A DNA stretch of 64,000 nt from Apostichopus japonicus. Lineage: Eukaryota > Echinodermata > Holothuroidea > Aspidochirotida > Stichopodidae. The position numbers and the translations under genes are program-made. Where the stretch lies: assembly GCF_037975245.1 (NCBI RefSeq), contig NC_092571.1, forward strand, positions 13,823,417 to 13,887,416, in the 5' to 3' direction. Below, piece after piece: positions 55,737 to 64,000 of the stretch. Below the pieces are notes generated by a model, which saw nothing but the letters and a program-made list of their open reading frames with translations, was not told where the DNA came from and did not search any database. Each line of letters starts with the position of its first letter. Within the stretch, counting starts at the first letter, position 1.

Positions 55737-55860
55737 CGTGGGCGTGTTTGCTTTGTTGGCTCGCATGACTTGATTTTTCTTTGTCAGAGCGGTCTGGTTG
55801 GATAGTGCCGTGTGGACGTGACGTTTTGGTTCCCGGAGGGCGGACTGATCACGTAAAAAG
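55737..55860 (+). mobile_element. Tx1-like LINE 3'-end fragment, diverged
   Basis: About 124 bp covering only the terminal 3' UTR: GGCTCGCATGACTTG, then GTGGACGTGACGTTTTGG and CACGTAAAAAG. A 4-bp insertion (ACTG) sits in the 3' arm of the hairpin. A possible short target duplication (CATTAC) is too short to be convincing. Confidence 0.8.
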
Positions 55861-56690
55861 CACTACATTACTGCAAGCTTTTTTCTTGTGTTAAACATAT
55901 GTTCAGTTTGCAGGTGTACGCACTGTCTAAGGGTGTGGTAGAGGGCATAGAGAAAATAATATTTTACAATAATCCATTTTGAATTAAGTATTACCGTATT
56001 TAGCATCAGTGTTTATACACATAAAAAATACCAATAGCATTTTACACTAATTGATGGTACTAAATATTTTCTTCTGCCTAAGAACAAATTTGGTAGTAAC
56101 TGGCATACTTATATGTAAAGAAACTACCACGGTAAATACGTGATATATAAGACAATGGCTGAAAAGGAAATTACACACTGTTATTAACAACTTCTCAAAA
56201 AATGATTGAAAGGTCCCTATTGTAAATTTTTCTCTTACATGTTTAATGTTTTTAAATGTTGGGATTGCAGTTGCTTTCATACTCATCCTTTCATACTCAT
56301 ACTTCGGACACTTCACCTATCCCAATCTGCTGTAACAGGCGCACTCGAGGAGCTATGTGGTCTATGCATATCATGGAGCCATTCAGAAACGGGTAACAAT
56401 TATATGGTTTAAAATACCCCAGGAGCGTCCATGAGTATGTTCAGACGAGATCAAAAGTATCATGTCATATGCCCACATACGTTGTCATTGAAAACTGCTA
56501 ACACTCGATCATATAAAGCCGTTCGTTAAGAAATATTCTTCCTAATATGTACCCTGAATCGTTTCCATCTACCACCTATCTGCTCTCGGCTGTCTACAAA
56601 CTTCAGTTTCATAAGCTGCAACATATCAATCAGAAAATTTTTTGTTTGCATTGTTTCTTGCAAATATGTTCGCACTAGTTCATAAACATA
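55861..56690. other. No gene recognised
   Basis: AT-rich sequence between a LINE tail and duplicated block C. Short open frames at 56,047-56,412 show no domain and have no preserved counterpart elsewhere in the window. Confidence 0.5.
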
Positions 56691-57537
56691 ACAAGTGCCA
56701 TCAATAACTAAATTCTGAACTGTTTGAAATTAAGTCTAGTAAAACTTTAACATCGCCGTCACTTCAGGGGAGAATCATCGCTTGTTTGAAAATGAAAAGC
56801 TTTGGTCTTTAGGTCCCTGAAATGCTGCTTTGAATATTTGGCCTATTTTAACAGTAACACTTTATGTTAATAGTCGCCATATACCATATGAACAAAAGGT
56901 AACACCCTCTGTCTGTCATTGGTCAATCGTATTATTATTAAATATGTGTTTTAAGATATTGTATAAACACGTAGTTAATACACACGTAGTTTCTATCACT
57001 ACGTGAACGGGTTTTTTTTCAAGGACTCTCAGTTTAGGGATAAAAAATGTAGTGAAAAAAATTCTACCGCATGTTTCACAATATCTACTAAATGTCTCTT
57101 TATAAAGGGATGATTTTTATATTTCTTTCCTGAATGTTCTTTATACTTGTTGATCATTGGGTTACACGGACAGTTTCTGTATGCTGTGTGAATGATGTAA
57201 TTTTAATCCCCCACTACTTATCCTTTTGTGTTTTTTTTTTAATGTTTCAGTGGGTGGTTGGGGTATTTTTCTCTGCAGGTCGGTGGGCGCATTTCCTTTT
57301 TTTTGGTTCGCTTGACTCAAGTTTTGTTTATTGGAATAGGATGGTTGGGTAGTGCCGTTTGGCCGTGACGTTTTGGATCCCGCAGGGCGGGTCACGTAAA
57401 CAGCACTTATCCTTTAACGCTACCCAAGCATCTATCATCAATTTCGGGGTTTTTCAGCTCCCATCATTCAAGATATTTATAATGAATCATGTCTTCCAGA
57501 GTTCCTACTCTCTATGAACATTCAAAGTGCTTTTTAC
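56690..57537. repeat. Segmental duplication block C, copy 2, left part
   Basis: Aligns with about 10,350-10,712 and partly 48,200-48,560. Within it a LINE tail was inserted at 57,227-57,404. It ends at CATTCAAAG, the site of the full-length LINE insertion; the block resumes at 62,486. Confidence 0.7.
57227..57404 (+). mobile_element. Tx1-like LINE 3'-end fragment with 11-bp target-site duplication
   Basis: About 178 bp ending in the hairpin CCCGCAGGGCGGG and GTCACGTAAACAG. Flanked by ACTTATCCTTT at 57,216-57,226 and 57,405-57,415. The 5' boundary is slightly ambiguous because the target and the LINE share CCTTTTGTG. Confidence 0.88.
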
Positions 57538-57580
57538 GTGACCCGTCGAACGGGATACAAAACGTCACGGCCAAACGGCA

Positions 57581-60500
57581 CTACCAAACCACCCCATTCT
57601 TACAAACGAAACTCAGGTCCAGCGAGCCAAAAAAAAAAGTACATACGCCCACCGCCTGTAGAGACAAAACGCCCAACCACCCACTGAAATATTCAAAAAC
57701 CACAAAAGGACGACCAGCACGCAGCGAAACAAAACAGCCTTCCCCAGCACACCACCGTCCAAAAAAGGCAGCCCCAGATAAACGGCGAAAATCGCCCTCA
57801 ACTTGAAGGCGAATATCAGACTTCACCGCCTCCAGGACCGCCTGCCAACTGGCAAATTTCCCCCTAAAAACAACATCACATCTATTCCTCCAAATAAATT
57901 TTTTTTTAGAACAGAACAAACATAAATAATACGCTGCAACACAGCAACAGAACAAATTGGAGGATCTAATCCATATAAAACAAAGCCCTGTCCTACCGAC
58001 CAGGAACGGTCTCCCGTTAAACGGTCGGTCCAGGACTGAAACCACTCCCACAAGTTAAAAACAAAGGGGCAATGCCAAAAAACATGGGCAGTACTTTCTA
58101 AGCTGTCACAGCCGGTCCTCGGGCACAGTCCATCACCCAATCGCCAGTGATACCTTTTTCAGATTGGTCACCAAGGCACCGTGTGCAATTCTCCACGCAA
58201 GATCACGGAGCCTGCAACCATTCAGCCTTGAATGCACCGAACGCCATACTTCGACAGGATGACGTCCCTGTACAAAAATTGCATTCAAGGCCCTATCCCG
58301 CAAGGAACTGAGAACGAGGGCCGGCCGTGACAGGTCAACAGGGGGCAACTCAATAAGAGCGGGGCAAAAAACACGCACCACTCTGCTTGGTGTGCTACTA
58401 TGCGGTTCTTTGTTGTTAAACAGCGCCGGTACCCATCGACGCAAGTGCAACCCGCCCCCAAAACGTACAAAATATGAACAAGGCAACCCTGGGTCAGTTA
58501 CCGCTACAAACAATTGCTTAACTAACAAACAAGTTAACTTACTTCCCAGATGAACCACCCCTAGTCCCCCCTTCTCCAGTTTTTGGTACAATACCGCCCT
58601 CTTGACCAGCTCTGTACCACCAGACCATATGAATGAAAAAATCGGCCTCTCTAACCGCACCAGGACGCGACGCGAAATAGGGTACACCGCGCCCGGGTAC
58701 CACAAGATGGGCGAAACGAAACGATTAATAACAGTGACTTTCAGCAAGATCGAAAGCCAGCGGGTGCCAAAGGTTTCGAGTCTGCTCTGAAATACCTCAG
58801 CCCTCTCGTTCCAGGTGACATCACAAGGTGCATCGTAGCCGAACCATATACCATTAATTTTGATATTCTGATCCGACCACGACGCACCGAATGGTAAGTC
58901 TCTGTATCTCCAGCTACCAAGACGAAGGCCCTTTGTCTTTTCTGGATTCAATTTCGCCCCGGTAGCTCTCTCAAAAATAGATAGATCCTGCGAGAGTGCG
59001 CGAAAGGAGCCGAGACTCGAAACAATACATGTCACGTCATCTGCATATTGAGCGCATTTCACTTTGGCACCCCCTGGCACAACGAATGGAACAAGTTTGG
59101 AGTCCCTTTCCAAAAGACGAGAGAGGGACTCGCTAAACAAAACATAAAGTAATGGAGACAGAGGGCACCCCTGGCGCACCCCCCTCTCTACGTTAAAAAC
59201 CTCCGAACAAAACCCATTTACGATAACAGGACTGTAACTTTGTTGATACAAAACAGAAATCCATTTACGAAAATTTGGGTGCAACTGAAACGTCTCCAAT
59301 ACATTCATTAAAAAACCGCGATCCACCATGTCAAAGGCCTTCTGCTGGTCCAGAGACACTAATGCACATGGCAGATCACGCTCAATAACAAAGTCGGTCA
59401 AGTCGCGCATCAACCACAAGTTCTGCTGGATGCAATGACCCTTCACTGCACAAGTATGGAGATCACCAACAAGATGCGGCATAGCCAGTGCAAGGCGGTT
59501 GCACAAAGCCTTAGCCAGCAACTTGTAGTCCACATTTTACCAAGGTGATCGGACGCTTGTTATGGGGATCCAAGGGGTCCCCAGACTTTGGCAGCAAAGT
59601 AATCATGCCCAGACGTTGACTTTGGTTTAACAGTCCGTTTTGGAAGGCGTCCTCGAAAACGGCTCTGATGTCGGGTCCTATTATTGCCCAGAAGGTTCGG
59701 TAGAACTCCCTCGGAAGCCCGTCCGAACCCGGGGACTTGTCATTCTTCATCTTCGAAAGCGCCTTCCAAAGCTCAACAGTGGTTATTCCGCCCCCAAAAT
59801 ATCATTGACATCGTGGGGAACGGTTTTTGAGATTCCCCTCAATAAATCAGACTGTGCCGACAAGTCGACATTGCCACGCGTAAACAAACTCGAATAATAC
59901 TCTTTATATACGCGGACAATGCCGTGAGGGTCACTGACCACGGTCCCATCGGTAGCGCGCACAGACGGGACGCGTCTGTCACCCGCCGATGAGCCAACGG
60001 ACTGGTAAAACCTCAGTGAAGGGCGCTCCTCGGCTTCCACCGCTTCGACACGGGCCCTGACGCGGGCACCGTGGTACTTTTCATCGAGATAAGTCTGCAA
60101 AGCGATGACTGCCGAAGGGTCGCCAAACTTCACCTCCGCGCACAGCTTCGAGAATTTTTCTCTTCGACGCCGTGCGCGGGTCACGCAATACTGAATTGCG
60201 TAGCGTTTGATGCGCAACTTGATATCATCCCACCACTGGGATGTAGAAGCAAAGGCCGGCTTCAATGTTTGCCATCCTTTTTACCTGGTCTCGAAACCCT
60301 GGCGGAACTCTGCCTCGCCAAGAATCCGACAGTTAAACTTCCATAGGCCCGGCCCGATCGGGAAAATAGAAGGCAAAACAAAACGTGCTACTACAGTGTC
60401 ATGGGCAGAGAGCGGACAGCTGAGCGTCTCGCAACCCGAAAATTTAAAACTCACGGGCGCATACACTCGATCTATCCTGGAGGCATCTTCTCCGTTAGGC

Positions 60501-61087
60501 CTCACCCACGTATAGACCGTACTACACGGGTGCATATGCCTCCAGACATCGGCTAAAAGGTGTGCCGAAGTGAACCTGTCCAATTCTGTGATCCCAGCGT
60601 CGGGACTAGCAGACACAGAAGCCCCGAGTCTGTCAAGACCCGAGTGTGGGACACAGTTAAAGTCTCCGACCATGACACATGGAGCACTACCAGGAACAAA
60701 GAAAGGCAGTGTGTTAAAAAAATCTCGTCTAGCAGAAGGCCGATTGGGAGCATACACATTGCAAAGGGAGATGTTACCCTGTGGATACTTGAAAAGAATG
60801 CAAACCAATCGGCCCTCGTGATCCGTCTCCACCCTAGTGGCACAACCCGCCTGACGAGGTGACAGGAGGATGACAGTGCCACAGGATGAAGACGAACCAA
60901 ACGAAGCATGCAGCCCACCACCCCACTCATAAGCCCATAGAGGGACATCTTCTTCCAAAATATGTGTTTCTTGCAGGCAAACGCAGTCGACTTCCATTGA
61001 AATACAATATTGGAAAATGCGACTGCGCTTGCGATGATCCCTCATGCCATTGACGTTGAAAGTGGCAACTGAAAATGTATGGGCCAT
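57581..61087 (-). pseudogene. LINE ORF2 (endonuclease-reverse transcriptase) with frameshifts
   Basis: Start ATG at 61,087 (MAHTFSVATFNVNGMRD). The endonuclease is complete and open to about 60,281: CLQETHI, VYAPNRPSARRDFF, MVGDFNCVPHSGLDR, DASRIDRVYAP and the SAHDTVV catalytic region. Frameshifts follow near 60,270-60,285, near 59,793 (one C lost from a C-run), near 59,537, and at about 58,135. The RT core at 58,133-59,533 is open with LVSLDQQKAFDMVD, RGVRQGCPLSPLLYV, QYADDVTCIV and NPEKTKGLRLGSW. The C-terminal region carries the Cys/His cluster LCPRTGCDSLESTAHVFWHC. The domain set and order fit the Tx1/L1 group. It could have supplied protein only before these small indels accumulated. Confidence 0.93.
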
Positions 61088-61107
61088 AAGAGGGCAATGA
61101 GGCAAAA

Positions 61108-62273
61108 GTACGTCGACGACGATTCTGTAAGCTTTAAGCGCGCTCTAGACGACATATCGTCGTCGGAGTCGTCACTTGAAGCCGACCTTTTCAGTGAGGG
61201 TTCCCCCATCTCGTCGTACCAGCTCGTCCCAGTGGCACGTTTCGGCTCGACGATCCCCGAGCCCCGGAGTCACTGTCAAACATAGCCTCCGGAGACCCGA
61301 CGACCGAGTCGTCGTCAGACAGAGTCTCCGGATCTGGCGATACCGGCGGCGGACTGGGGACGGAACTGGACGGGTTGATGGGGGAAGCTGGTGAAGACCC
61401 CGTGTCCGCTTCGCTGTGTGGTGGAGACGGTGCGGGCACGGGGTTGATGGGGGAAGCTGGTGGAGACTTTCTCGGTGCGGGCACGGGGTTGGGGTCTGCA
61501 ACTACGGGGGAGGGTGAACCAGGTGCGGAGAGTGAATCCTCACCCGGTTCCCCCTCCTTGCGTGGAGCTTCCTCCGGGGCAGTAGGTGCGCCAGAACTTG
61601 GCGCCTTTGCTTGACCCCCACTCTTTGTCATAAAGACATAAGAGGAGGGACAAGCGCGAAAGACATGTCCCTCCTTCCCACAGAGTGAGCACACGACTTC
61701 GCTTGGGCAAGCAGAGGTATCATGCCCAAGACGAAGGCAGCGCCCACACTTTTTATTTGGGCAGCCCTTGGCTTCGTGCCCGGTCTCCCCACACCTGAAA
61801 CAGGTACGGGGCTGACCGGGGTAACGCACGTGAGCTTTATGCCCGGCAATAAAAAGGAAGGAGGGAATGTCCTGCTTGAGGTCGATCCGAACCTGTCGGT
61901 GCCCGTTGAACACCCCAGGGGCCTGTGCGTAGGAGCACATTTTAATAGCCTTGACAGCCCCAAACCGACCTAAAACAGTTGCGACAAGTTCCTGACGCAC
62001 CTCTAATCCTACGTGGATGACAGTTACCCATACGGAACGTTCGTATGGAGTAACTTCAACCCCACTCAGCAACGTGACACCCTTCTGCCGGGTCACGTCA
62101 CTGGTAAAACGTAGATCATACGTATTACGACCCTGGAGAGCTTGTAAAGCATCAACCTCTCCAGGCACAACAACACCCTTACTCTTTGAAATACTAAGAA
62201 CTTGCACCGGTGGAACCGCTTGTTCACCGGTGAAGGTCAACTTAACAATTTTGGAATCACGGCGCGATGCCAT
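61108..62273 (-). pseudogene. LINE ORF1 (CCHC RNA-binding protein), frameshifted near the C-terminus
   Basis: The ATG at 62,273 (MASRRDSKIVKLTF) is preferred over in-frame upstream codons, because it aligns with a compact N-terminus and leaves a 5' UTR. Residues about 100-170 resemble an RNA-recognition-like fold of LINE ORF1 proteins (VWVTVIHVGLEVRQELVATV). Three CCHC knuckles follow: CFRCGETGHEAKGC, CGRCLRLGHDTSAC and CSLCGKEGHVFRAC. Then comes a long Pro/Ser-rich tract. A 1-nt loss near 61,262 (GAGCCCCGGAG versus GAGCCTCCGGAG in the 5-kb copy) shifts the acidic-basic tail and gives a premature stop at 61,191. ORF1 would bind LINE RNA as a chaperone. Its original end nearly abuts the ORF2 start. 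Confidence 0.88.
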
Positions 62274-62485
62274 GATACCGAAGGTGGCTAGGCCACAGAG
62301 GAGTAACAAAAACAAACTAAAGACAGGTTTAAACTTAAAACGATATACGATAACTATATACAACAAACGCACACACCCGCCTGGCGGGAAGTATAGCACA
62401 GTACAGTACAGTGAGGTAAGAAAGTAGCTGTATCAGATGGAGAGCGAGAGCGAGAGCGAAAAACACGTCTGCACTCCACGAAAGC

Positions 62486-64000
62486 CAAAGTTGGTGTGCT
62501 AGTTGAATTAACCCTCTCATTTCTAATAATGTCACTTTCTTCCCAACATGTGTTTTCAAGAAAAGCTGCTGCCTCACGGAGATGGTTTCTCATTTGAAAT
62601 GTTCCCGTGTGCCTCGTAATTGATATCAAACTTTCAACTGGGCAAATCCATTTTGTTTTTTTAAGGAAATGGATGGTCCCTCGGTTCGTTGAAGCTGCCC
62701 CCATGTAGGAAGGTGATGTAGACCCCCACTCATTAATCAGCTGCTGTGATAACAATATTCATGTGGATCGACATCGAATTTAAACTTGTGCAAGTCTTCT
62801 ACAGTTCTTGAATCGTAAGTAAACTCACCGATGTCATATCGCCGGTCCTCATGAAAGACGATGAATGCTTCAACGAGAAAATAAATAAATATCATTAATA
62901 GTTCGATAAGCAGTAACATGATTAATGTTCTTCGAGATGAAACCCAATTAGATCGCTGTATATATCAGTACGGAGTGCCTGTTCATTTCACCCGTTAAAT
63001 ATCATTGAATACAAAATTAATAATTGTATCTGTGACGCAGTAACGATACATACAACATGGATAGAGAAATAAAAGTCTGCTCGTTACGCAATTATTGAAC
63101 ATGTTCATGAAGTATTTGCGTGTGAGTTGCCATCGTTTTCTACTTTGAATACAAATGATATGTTTTTTAATGATTACGTTATATCATTAAGTATTTTGCT
63201 CTTATGTGGTGTGAATTATAGATGTATTCATTTCCAGTGAATAACGTGTATTTCTCACAATCAATCAAGTGAGAAGTGTTGAAGGTACCAAACGAGTGTC
63301 ACGAGGGTATTTCATGAGGGTCCCGAGAAGTGCCCTAAGAGATAGGAAACCTACAGGTAAGGGAAATTGTGATACGGAGACTAACAAATTGGAACCTCAG
63401 TAACTACCGGGTGAGCGCCACTTCTGATAGAACTGTGGTCATCTTTTGGAAAGTTCCTGATAGATGATCCTGTTTTCTACAGCATCTCTGTAAATAACGT
63501 GCCAACCGTACATCTACAAAAGAAAAAAAAATAGCCCGTGGCTGGAAAACTTAATTAGACTTTAAACAATGCGGTACATCAATAGTCGTTTAAACACCAT
63601 TATGATACAATGCATCTAGATTGACAAATACCAATCAATATCTCTAGACCGCTAATACGCTACATTATAATTATAATTTTTGAAACACAAATACCAAAAC
63701 GATACATCTAGAACCGTTGAAAGCAATGTGATGAAGAACCCAAAATCACTAATGATGATTAACCAATGCTAAAAAAACAATGTAGTTAATATTACTTAAG
63801 AAAAAATTAACATATACGATGTACCTCTTTAACACGACATCACAGTATCCCCAACACCAATAGGAATAGATCCATAACTTCTTAAACACCTAGACTATAT
63901 CTAGAATCAATAAAATGAAAACCTAATATTACAATAAGAAACCACTCAAAGGGATATGTACAGAACCGAGGAAAGAAGAATAAAAAAATAAAAAAAAGAA
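62486..64000. repeat. Segmental duplication block C, copy 2, right part
   Basis: Collinear with 10,712-13,560 but shorter, because the first copy has about 1 kb extra (11,480-12,420), a LINE tail and the 10-bp minisatellite. It runs to the window edge. Confidence 0.8.
62737..62919 (-). CDS. Small membrane-protein-like ORF (candidate)
   Basis: A 60-codon frame from ATG 62,919: a hydrophobic N-terminus (MLLLIELLMIFIYFLVEAFI) followed by a charged segment (HEDRRYDIGEF, DSRTVEDLHKFKFDVD) ending YCYHSS and a stop. The paralog at 11,080-11,275 keeps much of the peptide and the same end, but has a stop and frameshift. I do not recognise the protein. It could be an exon fragment, a short secreted or anchored peptide, or a chance frame in a recent duplication. 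Confidence 0.3.
   Translation of the reverse strand: MLLLIELLMIFIYFLVEAFIVFHEDRRYDIGEFTYDSRTVEDLHKFKFDVDPHEYCYHSS

Larger units (their letters stand above)
57538..62485 (-). mobile_element. Tx1-like LINE, near full length (about 4.95 kb)
   Basis: Contains, in sense order, a roughly 210-bp 5' UTR with a CTCTCGCTCTCGCTCTC stretch, ORF1, ORF2 and a 3' UTR with hairpin CCCGTTCGACGGG and the end ACGTAAAAAG. Insertion point by comparison with the paralog at 10,712 is between CAAAG and TTGG; CAAAGT (6 bp) is repeated on both sides (57,533-57,538 and 62,486-62,491). Five or so frameshifts make it inactive. It is the best reference for the family in this window. Confidence 0.93.

Overview
The window looks like a piece of a large, AT-rich animal genome. 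The evidence is split coding exons with consensus GT/AG splice sites, non-LTR retrotransposons of Tx1/L1-like and L2/CR1-like type, a tRNA-derived SINE, a Ty3/Gypsy-like gag remnant, MITE-like elements and a U2 snRNA-like sequence, with no operons or ribosome binding sites. Together with the divergent immunoglobulin-domain genes, the repeat types suggest a marine invertebrate, plausibly a deuterostome such as an echinoderm. That taxonomic guess is weak and is not proven by anything seen here. Three things dominate the layout. (1) Segmental duplications. The block 1-1,407 recurs at about 33,900-35,545 and 42,420-43,850. The block 7,101-10,820 recurs at about 44,010-48,640. The block 10,350-13,560 recurs, split by insertions, at about 56,690-57,537 and 62,486-64,000. 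The stretch 23,750-35,545 recurs as 37,060-43,850. The copies serve as empty-site references for the mobile elements. (2) A cluster of immunoglobulin-domain receptor genes, all on the minus strand, from about 15.4 to 41.8 kb. Two exons are open: 39,003-39,837 (signal peptide plus two Ig-like domains) and 41,308-41,782 (signal peptide plus one V-like domain). Four more exon-sized copies, at 20.5, 22.3, 31.0 and 32.9 kb, are broken by stops or frameshifts. At least five V-exon relics lie at 15.4-17.1 kb, with a possible further one at 52.9 kb. One transmembrane exon, 17,338-17,422, has the splice phase (phase 1) that every Ig exon donor in the cluster requires. (3) One family of Tx1/L1-like LINEs. 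It has a nearly full-length copy at 57,538-62,485 on the minus strand, with ORF1 carrying three CCHC knuckles and a frameshifted ORF2. A second copy at 1,672-5,210 (minus) is nested inside a sibling copy (1,408-1,671 plus 5,211-7,100, plus strand) and has a 15-16 bp target-site duplication. About ten short 3'-end fragments are scattered through the window. All share a 3'-terminal hairpin followed by a short A-run, without a poly(A) tail. An L2/CR1-like LINE with an intact 877-codon reverse-transcriptase ORF (24,406-27,039, plus) sits inside a foldback-like element with C-rich and G-rich inverted ends. The rest is duplicated non-coding DNA with small repeats. Functionally, the only likely host coding content is the Ig receptor cluster, two FLYWCH-like zinc-finger remnants plus one possible intact exon, and a few very short low-confidence candidates. 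The intact Ig exons plus the transmembrane exon imply cell-surface or secreted Ig receptors evolving by birth and death. The mobile elements are mostly dead copies.
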